A stretch of 26,096 bases of DNA. Source: an uncultured Oscillibacter sp. (lineage in GTDB: Bacteria; Bacillota; Clostridia; Oscillospirales; Oscillospiraceae). The translations under genes were made by a program, and so were the position numbers. Each line of letters opens with the position of its first letter. The first letter of the stretch is position 1. This document shows positions 1 to 8,849 of this stretch, piece after piece. The stretch lies in the NCBI GenBank assembly GCA_910586735.1, contig CAJUJW010000034.1, positions 1-26,096 of the forward strand, read 5' to 3'. Below the pieces are notes generated by a model. The model ran no database searches and was not told where the DNA came from. It worked only from the letters and a program-made list of their open reading frames with translations.

Positions 1-42
1 CGGGAGCAATCCCAAACTGCCCAAGACAAAAATAATGCGAAA

Positions 43-117
43 GTCGGCGCAGCTTGACGCTACGCCGACCCTCGCTTAAAATGTTTTCTTACGTCACCGC
101 CCCTTTTCCGGGGCGGT
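43..117. terminator. two hairpins downstream of the DUF3048 gene
   Basis: Positions 43-69 form an 11-bp stem with one mismatch (arms GTCGGCG and CGCCGAC). Positions 96-117 form a perfect 8-bp stem (ACCGCCCC / GGGGCGGT) followed on the + strand by TCTCTTT. The second hairpin suits termination of a rightward gene lying before the window. The first lies beyond the leftward DUF3048 gene and may end it. T-tracts are weak in both. Nothing coding is visible in 1-123. Confidence 0.5.
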
Positions 118-123
118 TCTCTT

Positions 124-1209
124 TCACTCAAATTCCACCGAGCTGACTTTGGGACTGAGAATGCAGACATAGCTGTTCCCCTGCCCCAGGGCCAGGGAGC
201 TGCCGTCCTCCAGGGTATAGGCAAAGACGCTGTTCCGGTCCTTCCGGCTCCACCGGATGGGAACCGTCTTGCCGCCGCAGAAGAACATTCCCTCTCCCTC
301 TCCGGTGGTCTGGACCCGGAGGCGGCCCACGCCGTCCAGGACGGCGGTGGAGGTTTTCAGCACCAGCAGGTTTGTGGCGGAGACCTGGTCTCCGGTGCTG
401 CCGTCCACGTGCTCCTTGCCGTACTGGCCCACAAGGTACTTCCCCGCTGCCGGGTCGTAGTCGAAGGTCCCGATCTTATAGGCGGAAAAGCGGACCTTGA
501 CGTGTTCCGCCGTCTCCCCGCCCACCGGGGTCCCATCCTCCGCGAACGCCTGGAGATAATTCCAGCCGCTCTCGTGTTCCGTCCGAATCTTCCCCTTGCC
601 CAGGTACTCCAGGATGTTCTCCCCGGAGGTGATCAGGCTGTGCTCATAGCCGTTGCTCTTCCTCCGGTCCGGGTCCCGCCAGAAGATTTTCGCGTCCTCC
701 CCGCCCCGGACTCCGTCCATACGGTCCACCTTCCAGCTTTTCAGGTTGGAATACGCCTCCTGGCTGCCACCAGCGTGGACGTAGACCGCGTCGTGTCCCA
801 GGGCCAGCTCCACGAAGTAGGGGCGGGCCGAGCGGACGCTGCCCAGTATTTCAACGTCGTCCACCGTCTGATAGAGACACAGCATCCGGGTGATGCCTCC
901 CTCCACCGGGACCTCGTAGACGATGTCCGCCTGAGAGATGCCCAGCTGAGGCTGCGCCGCTTTCAGGTTGTTCATCATAATGGCGATGGGCCGCAGGTTC
1001 TCATACTCCGGCTCCATGGGCTCGCCCGTCAGGGGATTCACTCCCTCCGGGACCTCGGGCTCGGGCTCGGGTTCCGGCTCGGGAGGCGGAACCGGGTCCG
1101 TTTTCTCCTCCGGTTCCGGGTCCGGATCCGTTTCCGTCTTCCCGCCGCAGCCCGCCAGGGACAGTATCATCAACGCCGCCAGGAGTATTGCCAGCGTCCT
1201 CTTTTTCAT
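124..1209 (-). CDS. DUF3048 domain-containing lipoprotein (YerB-like)
   Basis: A 361-residue exported lipoprotein. The first 20 residues are a basic, hydrophobic signal peptide ending in lipobox LAGC with the lipidated Cys at 21. Residues 25-55 are a Pro/Glu/Asp-rich linker with EP repeats, likely a spacer from the membrane. The rest matches DUF3048: an N-terminal part with NPLTGE, RPIAIMMNN and ADIVYEVPVEGGITR, and a C-terminal part with the family's GSVRSARPYFVELAL and a late beta-rich segment. The family is widespread in Firmicutes; its biochemical role is not established. It is transcribed alone from a promoter at 1245-1273. Start: ATG followed by the signal sequence. The DUF3048 assignment is firm, the function unknown. 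Confidence 0.9.
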   Translation of the reverse strand: MKKRTLAILLAALMILSLAGCGGKTETDPDPEPEEKTDPVPPPEPEPEPEPEVPEGVNPLTGEPMEPEYENLRPIAIMMNNLKAAQPQLGISQADIVYEVPVEGGITRMLCLYQTVDDVEILGSVRSARPYFVELALGHDAVYVHAGGSQEAYSNLKSWKVDRMDGVRGGEDAKIFWRDPDRRKSNGYEHSLITSGENILEYLGKGKIRTEHESGWNYLQAFAEDGTPVGGETAEHVKVRFSAYKIGTFDYDPAAGKYLVGQYGKEHVDGSTGDQVSATNLLVLKTSTAVLDGVGRLRVQTTGEGEGMFFCGGKTVPIRWSRKDRNSVFAYTLEDGSSLALGQGNSYVCILSPKVSSVEFE

Positions 1210-1244
1210 ATCGCCGCCGCCTTTCCAAAGTTTAAGCTGTCCCT

Positions 1245-1273
1245 ATGATACCAATGTCGCGGGAAACCGTCAA
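1245..1273 (-). promoter_or_regulatory. sigma-A-type promoter of the DUF3048 lipoprotein gene
   Basis: Read on the minus strand: -35 TTGACG (1268-1273), a 17-bp spacer, -10 TATCAT (1245-1250), about 36 bp upstream of the ATG at 1209. Confidence 0.6.
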
Positions 1274-1322
1274 GGTAATTTCCGGCAAATTTCGACAAAT
1301 TTCCAGAACGGCTCTCCCAGGC

Positions 1323-1351
1323 TTGTGTTTTCCCTCCCGGCGGGGTATAAT
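1323..1351 (+). promoter_or_regulatory. sigma-A-type promoter of the DUF4364 gene
   Basis: -35 TTGTGT (1323-1328), 17-bp spacer, perfect -10 TATAAT (1346-1351). The 5' UTR to the ATG at 1389 would be about 30 nt and contains the ribosome binding site GGAGAGGAGG. This argues that coding does not begin at in-frame ATGs upstream of the promoter. Confidence 0.75.
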
Positions 1352-1388
1352 GAAACACAGAATCAACGCCGGAGAGGAGGCCGCCGCC

Positions 1389-1913
1389 ATGCCGGGCTTT
1401 ATCCAGGACAAGCTGGAGATTAAGTTTCTCATTCTCTACATCGCCGCCAGGGTCGAGGAGCCGGCGCCCTTCGACACCATCCTGGACCTGACCCTCTGCG
1501 ACGATGCCATCGACTATTTCGACTTCTCCGACTGCCTGGCCGACCTGGTCCGCACAGAGCACCTCACCGTGGACCAAAACGGCCTCTATACCATCACGGA
1601 CAAGGGCCGGCGGAACGGCGCCGCCTGCGAGTCCAGCCTTCCCTACTCCGTCCGCCAGCGGTGCGACAAAAACCTTGAGACGTGGAACCGGAAACTCCGC
1701 CGCCAGCGGCAGGTGAAGTCCTCTGTGGAGCAGCGGCCCAACGGCACCTATACGGCGCGCTTCCAGCTGACCGACGACAAGGGCGGCGTCATGGACCTGA
1801 AGCTGATGATGGTGGACCAGGCCCAGGCCAAGGCGGCGGCAAAGCGCTTCCGGGAAGAACCGGAAACATTCTACAGCCAGATCATCCAGCTGTTTTTACC
1901 CCAGGACCAGTGA
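1389..1913 (+). CDS. DUF4364 family protein
   Basis: A 174-residue soluble protein beginning MPGFIQDKLEIKFLILYIA. It matches the clostridial DUF4364 family: an N-terminal winged-helix-like segment (about residues 5-75, with TDKGRRNG as the wing end), then a beta-rich C-terminal part (about 105-170). The helix-turn-helix character suggests DNA binding, but this is inferred from the fold and not shown. The ATG at 1389 is chosen because it follows GGAGAGGAGG by 8 nt and lies just downstream of a good promoter. An in-frame ATG at 1245 would place the start before the promoter. It stands alone and converges on dnaE, sharing a terminator with it. Confidence 0.85.
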   Translation: MPGFIQDKLEIKFLILYIAARVEEPAPFDTILDLTLCDDAIDYFDFSDCLADLVRTEHLTVDQNGLYTITDKGRRNGAACESSLPYSVRQRCDKNLETWNRKLRRQRQVKSSVEQRPNGTYTARFQLTDDKGGVMDLKLMMVDQAQAKAAAKRFREEPETFYSQIIQLFLPQDQ

Positions 1914-1950
1914 AAACGCGGGTACGGAGCTCTCCGTACCCGCGCTGTTT
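1914..1950. terminator. bidirectional terminator between DUF4364 gene and dnaE
   Basis: Perfect 13-bp inverted repeat (1917-1929 with 1932-1944, arm CGCGGGTACGGAG) between two convergent genes. AAA precedes it and CTGTTTATTT follows it. It begins 3 nt after the DUF4364 stop and lies within 5 nt of the dnaE stop. Confidence 0.85.
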
Positions 1951-4900
1951 ATTTGACGACCACGTTCTCCTCCCCCAGGGTCTCCCTGGCCTCCTGAATC
2001 AGGGCCCTGTGGAGCTGCGCCTGGGTGCCGTAGACCTTCCGGGTGTCCGCCATCACCATTTTCACCTGGGTGTTGCCGGGGAACATGGTGAACACCAGCT
2101 TCATGTGCCGGAGGGCCGGATGGTCCAGAGAGGGGAATTTCAGATACAGCGTTTCCCCCTTCACCGTCTTGTCCGCCCTGGCGGCGGGCGGCTGAGCCGG
2201 GAGTCCCCCCTCCGCCGTTTCCAGGGGGAAGGCGGAGTCGCACATGAGCTGGGGTGCCTTCTCATCCCGGACGGACAGCTTTCCCTTCACCACCACCGCC
2301 TGGTTCTCCCGGAGATAGGGCCCGCAGACATCCAGCGTCCGGCTGAAGCACAGCATCTCGATGGACCCGGTCTCGTCCTCCACCACCACATAGGCCATGA
2401 GGCTGTTGTTTTTGGTGGTTTTGGTCTTGCTGGAGGTGATTACCCCCGCCAATGTCAGGAACTGCCCGTCGGCAAAGCGGGTGGGACCGCCCTCCTGGGC
2501 GAAATCCTCCAGCACCTTTCCGATCTGGGGGACCCTCAGCCGCCGCACGATATCCCGGTAGGCGTCCATGGGGTGGCCGGAGAGGTAGAGGCCGGTGGTC
2601 TCCTTCTCCATGGTCATCCGCTCCTGGGCGGTGAACTCCGGGATGTCCGGCAGGTGGACCTCCTCCCGCTCCCGGGAATGGGACATGCCGAAGAAGTCCA
2701 GCTGCCCCTCCAGATTCTGCCGCTGGCTCTGGGAAGCGGCGTCCAGCACCTTCTCATAGACCCGGATCAGCTGGGACCGCCGGGCCCCCGTGGAGTCGAA
2801 GGCCCCGGCCCGGATCAGATTCTCCAGGGCCCGCTTGTTCATGTCGCTGCCCGCCATGCGGCGGCAGAAGCTGTGCAGGGAGGCGAAGGGGCCGTTTGTC
2901 TCCCGCTCCCGCATGACGGCCTGGATGAAGCCCCGGCCGATGTTCTTGATGGCCACCAGCCCGAAGCGGATGCCTCCCTCCTCCACGGTGAAGCGGTCCA
3001 GGGAGCGGTTGATGTCCGGGGGCAGCAGGGCGATGCCGCAGTCCCGGCACTCGTTGATATAGCCCGCCACCTTGTCGGAGTTGTCCAGGACGGAGGTCAG
3101 GAGCGCCGCCATGTACTCCCGGGTATAATGGCACTTGAAATAGGCCGTCTGGTAGGCCACCACGGCGTAGGATACGGCGTGGGCTTTGTTGAAAGCGTAG
3201 TTGGCGAAATCGTAGATTTCCTGGTAGATGGCCTCCGCCGTGGCCTCCGGGATGCCGCCCGCCACGCAACCGGAGATGTTCCGTTCCGGGTCCCCGTGGA
3301 GGAAGGCCCCCCGCTCCTTCTCGATGTCCTTGGCCTTTTTCTTGCTCATGGCCCGGCGGACCATGTCCGCCTGCCCCAGGGAGTAGCCCGCCAGGTCCTG
3401 GAAAATCTTGATGACCTGCTCCTGGTAGACGATGCAGCCGTAGGTGACGGACAGAATGGGCTCCAGGGAGGGGTGCCGGTACTTGATGAGCTTCGGGTCC
3501 TGCTTGCAGGCGATGAACCGGGGGATGGAATCCATGGGGCCGGGGCGGTAGAGGGCGATAATGGCGGTGATATCCTCAATGTTCTGGGGCTTCAATCCCA
3601 CACAGACCCCGGTCATGCCGGTGGACTCCATCTGGAACACGCCGGAGGTCTTCCCCGCCGCCAGCATCTCATAGGTCTCGGGATCGTCCTCCGGGATATC
3701 CGCCAGCCGGAAGTCCGGCTGGTGCTCCTGAAGGAGCTTCACCGCGTCCTCCAGCACCGTCAGGTTCCGCAGGGCCAGAAAGTCCATCTTCAAAAGGCCC
3801 AGCTCCTCCAGTGTCACCATGCCGTACTGACAGACCACAATGTCGTCGTTTTTCGCCAGGGGCACGTACTCATACACGGGCTTCCGGGTAATGACCACCC
3901 CGGCGGCGTGGGTGGAGGCGTTCCGGGGCATGCCCTCCAGCATCCGGGCGGTGTCGATGAGCCGCTTCACCGTCTCGTCCTTTTCATAAAGGTCGCTGAG
4001 GGACTTGGTCAGCCGCAGGGCGTCCGCCAGGGTGATGTGGGCCCCGGGGGGATTGGGGATCTGCTTGGCGATCTGGTCCACCTCGGCGTAGGGCAGGTTC
4101 ATCACCCTTCCCACATCCCGGACCACGCCCCGGGCGGCCATGGTGCCGAAGGTGACGATCTGGGCCACGTGGTCCTCGCCGTACTTCCGGCGGACGTACT
4201 CAATGACCTCCCCCCGCCGGGTGTCGCCAAAATCCATGTCGATATCCGGCATGCTGACCCGCTCGGGGTTCAGGAAGCGCTCGAAGTAGAGGCCGTATTT
4301 CACCGGGTCGATGTCCGTGATATAGAGGCAGTAGCTGACCATGGACCCGGCGGCGCTGCCCCGGCCCGGCCCCACGGGGATGCCCACGCTGCGGGCGTAG
4401 CGGACGAAGTCGGAGACGATGAGGAAGTAGTCCGTGAAGCCCATCTTCTCAATCATGTCCTGCTCGTATTTCAGCTGTTCCCGGTGGGCGTCGTCCTCCC
4501 CGTACCGGGCCAGGTAGCCCTCGTCGCAGAGCTTTTTTAAATAGGAGAAGCTGTCGTAGCCCGGAGGAAGCCGGAACTCCGGCAGGTGGTACTTGCCGAA
4601 AGTGAAGTCCATATTGCAAAGGTCCGCCACCTTGGCCGTGTTCTCCAGGGCGTCCTCGTAATCGGCGAACAGCCCGGCCATCTCCGCCTCGCTGCGGAGG
4701 TAGAAATTCCGGGGCTCGTAGCGCATCCGGTTCTCGTCGTCCAGGGTCTTCCCCGTCTGGATGCACAACAGCACGTCGTGGGCCTCCGCGTCCTCCTTTC
4801 GGAGGTAGTGGGCGTCGTTGGTGCAGACCATGGGCAGGCCCGTCTCCTGGTGAATCCGCAGAATCCCCCGGTTCACCACCGCCTGGTCCCGGATGCCGTG

Positions 4901-5434
4901 GTCCTGGAGCTCTAAATAGAATCGGTCCGGCCCGAAAATTTCCGACAGCTCCAGGGCGTAGCGCTTGGCGTTCTCATTCTCCCCGTTCCGCAGACGCCTC
5001 GGAATCTCCCCCGCCAGGCAGGCGGACAGGGCCACCAGCCCCCGGCTGTGCTGCCGGAGGAGCTCCAGGTCGATCCGGGGCTTGATGTAAAACCCCTCCG
5101 TCCAGGCCATGGAGACCATGTAGGAGAGGTTGCGGTAACCCTCCTCGTTCTCGCAGAGGAGGACCAGGTGGCGGCTCTCGGAGTCGAACTCGTGGACCTT
5201 GTCGGTGAGGCGGCGGCCCTCCGCCGTGACGTAGACCTCGCAGCCGATGATGGGCTTGATCCCCTCCGCCTTGCAGGCCCGGTAGAAGTCCACCGCGCCG
5301 TACATGACCCCGTGGTCCGTAATGGCGCAGGCGGTCTGGCCCATCTCCTTCACGATTTTCGGCAGGTCCCGGATGCGGCACGCGCCGTCCAGAAGGCTGT
5401 ACTCCGTATGGACATGCAGGTGGACAAAGGACAT
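1949..5434 (-). CDS. dnaE: DNA polymerase III subunit alpha (DnaE)
   Basis: A 1161-residue replicative polymerase subunit of normal length, extending primers in the cytosolic replisome. Domain order: PHP domain at the N terminus (HLHVHTEYS near residue 5, ITDHG near 40), then the C-family polymerase core with catalytic motif PDIDMDFGDTRR near 394-405 and a third acidic site in KMDFLALRNLT near 551. A helix-hairpin-helix region follows, then an OB fold (about 990-1065, LAGVITSSKTKT to EMLCFSRTL). No intein or frameshift is visible. In Firmicutes with PolC, DnaE usually handles lagging-strand or primer-handoff synthesis; which job applies here cannot be told from this window. It is the last gene of the hprK operon, 15 bp after the DUF3788 gene. 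Confidence 0.97.
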   Translation of the reverse strand: MSFVHLHVHTEYSLLDGACRIRDLPKIVKEMGQTACAITDHGVMYGAVDFYRACKAEGIKPIIGCEVYVTAEGRRLTDKVHEFDSESRHLVLLCENEEGYRNLSYMVSMAWTEGFYIKPRIDLELLRQHSRGLVALSACLAGEIPRRLRNGENENAKRYALELSEIFGPDRFYLELQDHGIRDQAVVNRGILRIHQETGLPMVCTNDAHYLRKEDAEAHDVLLCIQTGKTLDDENRMRYEPRNFYLRSEAEMAGLFADYEDALENTAKVADLCNMDFTFGKYHLPEFRLPPGYDSFSYLKKLCDEGYLARYGEDDAHREQLKYEQDMIEKMGFTDYFLIVSDFVRYARSVGIPVGPGRGSAAGSMVSYCLYITDIDPVKYGLYFERFLNPERVSMPDIDMDFGDTRRGEVIEYVRRKYGEDHVAQIVTFGTMAARGVVRDVGRVMNLPYAEVDQIAKQIPNPPGAHITLADALRLTKSLSDLYEKDETVKRLIDTARMLEGMPRNASTHAAGVVITRKPVYEYVPLAKNDDIVVCQYGMVTLEELGLLKMDFLALRNLTVLEDAVKLLQEHQPDFRLADIPEDDPETYEMLAAGKTSGVFQMESTGMTGVCVGLKPQNIEDITAIIALYRPGPMDSIPRFIACKQDPKLIKYRHPSLEPILSVTYGCIVYQEQVIKIFQDLAGYSLGQADMVRRAMSKKKAKDIEKERGAFLHGDPERNISGCVAGGIPEATAEAIYQEIYDFANYAFNKAHAVSYAVVAYQTAYFKCHYTREYMAALLTSVLDNSDKVAGYINECRDCGIALLPPDINRSLDRFTVEEGGIRFGLVAIKNIGRGFIQAVMRERETNGPFASLHSFCRRMAGSDMNKRALENLIRAGAFDSTGARRSQLIRVYEKVLDAASQSQRQNLEGQLDFFGMSHSREREEVHLPDIPEFTAQERMTMEKETTGLYLSGHPMDAYRDIVRRLRVPQIGKVLEDFAQEGGPTRFADGQFLTLAGVITSSKTKTTKNNSLMAYVVVEDETGSIEMLCFSRTLDVCGPYLRENQAVVVKGKLSVRDEKAPQLMCDSAFPLETAEGGLPAQPPAARADKTVKGETLYLKFPSLDHPALRHMKLVFTMFPGNTQVKMVMADTRKVYGTQAQLHRALIQEARETLGEENVVVK

Positions 5435-5449
5435 GGTCTCTCACCCTTT

Positions 5450-5899
5450 CTATCTCGCGTTTACTCTCGGTTTCGCCCGGAGGGCCAGCAGGGCCTTGAC
5501 ATCCTCCAAAACCTCCGGGGAGGTCAAATCCAGCATCAGCCACCGCCCCATTTTGGAGGACGCCGTGTTCCGGTACAGCTCCTGGGTATAGGCCGTGCAG
5601 GTCAAAAGCACGCCCTCCGCCTCCGGCTCGTCCTTGGGCGCGATGGAAATCATTGCCGTCACATACCCCGGACGGAGGTACACGGTGGTCAGGGCCTTGC
5701 TTCCCTTCCTGAACTTCACGTTCCAGCCCGGCTCCAGGCCGCAGCGGCTGTAGTCCATCCGGGGCTCCGCGCCGTAGGCGTCCTTCAAATACCGCCGGAG
5801 TTCCGGCCAGAGGGGGCTGTCCGCGTAGCGGTCCAGCTCCTCCAAAGATGGCTGCCGGCCGGCGGGAAACAGCTGGTCCCATTTCATGGTGTCAGACAT
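5450..5899 (-). CDS. DUF3788 family protein
   Basis: A 149-residue soluble protein. The family signature is visible: an acidic N-terminal region with W/L spacing, then YSRCGLEPGWNVKFRKGSKAL and a beta-rich core (TTVYLRPGYVTAMISI), ending in a helix rich in Leu (SPEVLEDVKALLALR). DUF3788 has no established biochemical function. It sits between whiA and dnaE and probably belongs to the same transcript (15 bp before dnaE, 77 bp after whiA). The upstream AAGGAG at 5911-5916 serves either ATG 5899 (11 nt away) or TTG 5902 (8 nt away), which would add one residue. Its presence where clostridia often carry an HPr-like gene is noted as a finding. Confidence 0.8.
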   Translation of the reverse strand: MSDTMKWDQLFPAGRQPSLEELDRYADSPLWPELRRYLKDAYGAEPRMDYSRCGLEPGWNVKFRKGSKALTTVYLRPGYVTAMISIAPKDEPEAEGVLLTCTAYTQELYRNTASSKMGRWLMLDLTSPEVLEDVKALLALRAKPRVNAR

Positions 5900-5976
5900 C
5901 AATCATTGCTCTCCTTATTCTCTTTTCTTGTCTGTAATGCAGTTTTCCTTTACAGAAATTTCAACCTAATTGGCAG

Positions 5977-6882
5977 TCACAAATTCTCCGCCAGCTCCAC
6001 CAGCTTCCGCAGCCGGTGGTTCAGGCAGGACTTTGTCACCGGCGGGTCGAAGGTCTCCGCCAGCTCGGAAAGGCTCAACTCCAGGTGCGCCAGCCGCAGG
6101 GCCGCGGTCTCCTGGAGCTTGTCCGGCAGCTCCTTCAGCCGCCCCGCCGCCTCCAGTTTTCTGATGGCGGCCCCCTGGATCTGGGCAGCCTCCACCGCCT
6201 TGTCCAGGTTGGCGCTGTCGCAGTTCAGCCGCCGGTTCACGCTGTTACGGATGCCCTTTTCCACCTTGGTGGACATGATCCGCATGGCCGCCGCCGGGGC
6301 GCCGATGAGGGTCAGGAAATCCTCAATCTGGTCGCTTTGCTTGAAGTAGGTGACGGAGCTGCCGTTCCGGGAGACGCTCTTGGGGGGATAGCCGCTCTCC
6401 CGGAGGAGCACCTCCAGTTCCCGGCTGGCCTGGAGGTGGGAGCTGGTCAGCTCCAGGTGATAACGCTTGGCCGGGTCCGTGATGCTGCCCCCGGCGAAAA
6501 AGCAGCCCCGGAGGAAGGACGCCCGGCAGCACTCCTCCTCCACCATGGCGAAGTTGATATGGAGGGCCAGGCTCTGCCGGGGGTCGTAGCCCAGAAGGTC
6601 AATAATGTGGTCCAGCTTCTCCCGGGACCGGATTTGGAAGATCATCTTCCCCGTCCGTTCGGTCTCCAGGTCCGGCTGCCGGTCAAAGCGGAGGTCGAAG
6701 GCCCGCTGGAACAGCCGGGGCAGCCGGGCGGCGAAGTTGGGGTTTTCCGTGATGATCCGGACCTCGGAGGAGCTGAAGGTGTGGCAGTAGAGCAGAATGC
6801 CGTAGGCCTCCGCCTGGGCGCAGCAGCGCCGCTGGACCGGCAGCCTGCACAGCTCGTTTTTCGTGTCAAAGGAAAAAGACAT
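5977..6882 (-). CDS. whiA: DNA-binding protein WhiA
   Basis: A 301-residue DNA-binding protein of standard WhiA length. The N-terminal two-thirds is the LAGLIDADG-like domain, starting MSFSFDTKNELCRLP and including FLRGCFFAGGSITDP. The C-terminal helix-turn-helix carries the hallmark LSELAETFDPPVTKSCLNHRLRKL pattern (about residues 270-295). In actinomycetes WhiA controls sporulation septation; in Firmicutes it affects cell division and chromosome segregation. It follows yvcK by 21 bp, the usual clustering of rapZ, yvcK and whiA. Confidence 0.96.
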   Translation of the reverse strand: MSFSFDTKNELCRLPVQRRCCAQAEAYGILLYCHTFSSSEVRIITENPNFAARLPRLFQRAFDLRFDRQPDLETERTGKMIFQIRSREKLDHIIDLLGYDPRQSLALHINFAMVEEECCRASFLRGCFFAGGSITDPAKRYHLELTSSHLQASRELEVLLRESGYPPKSVSRNGSSVTYFKQSDQIEDFLTLIGAPAAAMRIMSTKVEKGIRNSVNRRLNCDSANLDKAVEAAQIQGAAIRKLEAAGRLKELPDKLQETAALRLAHLELSLSELAETFDPPVTKSCLNHRLRKLVELAENL

Positions 6883-6903
6883 CCCTCAGCCTCCGTTTTC
6901 TCA

Positions 6904-7956
6904 TTATGTACCCCGCTTCTCCGCCTGATACTTGTCGGCCTTAAAGTCCCTGGCGATGCGGACGTTCCGTTCCGCGTGCAGCAAAATCAGCTCCTGGGCC
7001 AGCTTGTCGGGGTGGTGGCGGACGAAGCCGCCCTGCACCGTGGCGATGGGGCGGCTGACCAGCTCCACCCCCAGGGCGGCGCAGCGGTCCGTGTCATAGC
7101 GCAGGGCCTCCGCCCCCTCCTGGGCGTAGCGGGCGGAAACGTCCGCCGGAATGGGAGAGGAGTTCACCAGGCACAGGTGGAACAGCCCCTGCACCGAGTG
7201 CTGGAACAGGGCCGCGATATGGTCCGAGGCGGTATAGCCCTCGGTCTCCCCCTCCTGGGTCATGACGTTGCAGACGTAGATTTTCAGGGCGGAGGAGTTC
7301 ACGATGGCCCCCACGATGCCCTCCACCAGAAGGTTGGGGATGATGCTGGTGTAGAGACTTCCCGGCCCCAGAACAATCATGTCCGCCTCCCGGATGGCGG
7401 CCAGGGCCTCCGGCAGGGCCTTGGGCCGTTCCGGCAGGAGGCGCACCTTGGTGATGCGGCAGTCCTCCTTTTTCTTGCAGTAGGAGATCTTCGACTCCCC
7501 CACGACGCTGGCCCCGTTTTCAAACTCCGCTTCCAGCTGCACGTCGGCGGTGGTGACGGGCAGCACCCGGCCGGTGATGGCCAGGACCTCGCTCATCCGG
7601 CGGACCGCCGCGTCAAAGGTGGGAGAGATGCCGTTCATGGCCGCCAGGAAGAGGTTCCCGAAGCTCTGCCCCGCCAGGGTCCCCTCCTGAAAGCGGTAGT
7701 CCATCATCTGCTTCATCAGCGGTTCCGTGTTGGCCAGCGCCACCATGCAGTTGCGGATGTCCCCCGGCGGGGGCATTCCCAGGTCCTGGCGCAATGCGCC
7801 GGAACCGCCGCCGTCGTCCGCCACCGTGACGATGGCGGAGAGATTCTCCGTGTATTCCTTCAAGCCCCGCAGCATGTTGGACAGGCCGTGTCCCCCGCCG
7901 ATGACGGCGATCCGGGGCCCGTGCTTCCGGGGCGCGCGGTAAGGTTGGTATTCCAT
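6904..7956 (-). CDS. yvcK: YvcK/GlmR gluconeogenesis factor
   Basis: A 350-residue cytosolic protein of the YvcK (GlmR) family, related in fold to 2-phospho-L-lactate transferase (CofD). It binds UDP-sugars and in Bacillus stimulates GlmS, supporting growth on gluconeogenic carbon and cell-wall precursor supply. Visible motifs: nucleotide-binding loop VIGGGHGLS at residues 18-26 (usually GGGTG, here His replaces Thr), VADDGGGSG, PPGDIRNCMVAL, and VLGPGSLYTSIIPNLLVEGI. The N terminus carries a short basic extension before the first strand. The gene is 16 bp after rapZ and 21 bp before whiA. Confidence 0.95.
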   Translation of the reverse strand: MEYQPYRAPRKHGPRIAVIGGGHGLSNMLRGLKEYTENLSAIVTVADDGGGSGALRQDLGMPPPGDIRNCMVALANTEPLMKQMMDYRFQEGTLAGQSFGNLFLAAMNGISPTFDAAVRRMSEVLAITGRVLPVTTADVQLEAEFENGASVVGESKISYCKKKEDCRITKVRLLPERPKALPEALAAIREADMIVLGPGSLYTSIIPNLLVEGIVGAIVNSSALKIYVCNVMTQEGETEGYTASDHIAALFQHSVQGLFHLCLVNSSPIPADVSARYAQEGAEALRYDTDRCAALGVELVSRPIATVQGGFVRHHPDKLAQELILLHAERNVRIARDFKADKYQAEKRGT

Positions 7957-7972
7957 AGCGTTCCTTTCCGGC

Positions 7973-8836
7973 TCAAACGGCCCGTTCCATATCTCGGTGG
8001 TGTTCTGCCACCTGATAGCCCTGGCCCCGGATAAACTCCGTCAGCGCGTGGGCGATGGCCACGGAACGGTGGTGCCCCCCGGTGCAGCCCACGGCGATGA
8101 CCAGGCCGGTCTTCCCCTCCTCCGCGTACAGCGGCAAGGTGAAGCGCAGCAGGTCCTCCACCTTCTGGAGAAAGTCCCGGGTCTGCTGGAAGCCGAACAC
8201 GTAGTCCGACACCGGCTTGTCCAGGCCGGTCTGATTCCTCAGCTCCTGGATATAAAAGGGATTGGGCATAAAGCGCACGTCCAGCACCAGGTCGGCCTCC
8301 AGCGGGAGGCCGTACTTGAAGCCGAAGGAGGTGACGCTCACCGTCATGCCCGCCTGTTCCCCCTCACCGTTGAAGATGCGCAGCAGCTCGCCCCGCAGCT
8401 TGGCGGTGGACAGCCGGGTGGTGTCGATGACAAAGTCCGCCCGGTCCTTCACGGGCTCCATCAGCTCCCGCTCCTTCTCCACGGCCTCCTCCAGGGAGTC
8501 CACCTCTTTCTCCAGCGGGTGGCGGCGGCGGGTCTCCTTATAGCGCTTGATAATGGTCTCCGGGGCCGCCTCCAGAAACAGCATCCGGCAGACGCCCTCC
8601 ATGCCCTTGAGCTTATCCAGCACGTCGAAGAGCTCCGAGAAGGACTCCGCCGTCCGCACGTCGTACACCAGGGCCACCCGGGCATACCGCCCGCCGCCCC
8701 CGGCGCAGAACTCGGCGAACTTCAGAATCATGGCGGCGGGCATGTTGTCCACGATGTAAAAGCCGCTGTCCTCCAGGAAGGAGGCCGCCTTGCTCTTCCC
8801 TCCGCCGGACAGCCCGGAGATGATTAAAATTTCCAT
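7973..8836 (-). CDS. rapZ: RNase adapter / nucleotide-binding protein RapZ (YvcJ)
   Basis: A 287-residue P-loop protein. The Walker A motif GLSGGGKS lies at residues 8-15. The C-terminal RapZ domain has IAVGCTGGHHRSV near residue 250, matching the conserved CTGGxHRSV. In enterobacteria RapZ guides RNase E to the GlmZ sRNA and senses glucosamine-6-phosphate; the Firmicutes homologue YvcJ hydrolyses nucleotides and its partner is less clear. It sits between murB and yvcK with gaps of 13 and 16 bp, so all three are probably co-transcribed and jointly tied to amino-sugar and cell-wall precursor supply. Confidence 0.96.
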   Translation of the reverse strand: MEILIISGLSGGGKSKAASFLEDSGFYIVDNMPAAMILKFAEFCAGGGGRYARVALVYDVRTAESFSELFDVLDKLKGMEGVCRMLFLEAAPETIIKRYKETRRRHPLEKEVDSLEEAVEKERELMEPVKDRADFVIDTTRLSTAKLRGELLRIFNGEGEQAGMTVSVTSFGFKYGLPLEADLVLDVRFMPNPFYIQELRNQTGLDKPVSDYVFGFQQTRDFLQKVEDLLRFTLPLYAEEGKTGLVIAVGCTGGHHRSVAIAHALTEFIRGQGYQVAEHHRDMERAV

Positions 8837-8849
8837 GGGACAGCCCCCT

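Noticed and set aside
1053..1135. Short direct repeats (GGGCTCGGGCTCGGG-type) as a CRISPR or tandem repeat locus
   Set aside because: They encode the Pro/Glu linker of the DUF3048 lipoprotein; no spacers or regular repeat unit occur.
1682..4540. Very long open frame on the + strand opposite dnaE
   Set aside because: It is the complementary-frame shadow of dnaE in GC-rich DNA. It has low-complexity His/Gly/Leu/Val composition, no family match, and lies wholly antisense to a certain gene. The similar long antisense frames opposite yvcK, rapZ, murB, glk, tgt, asd and nusG/rplK were discarded for the same reason.
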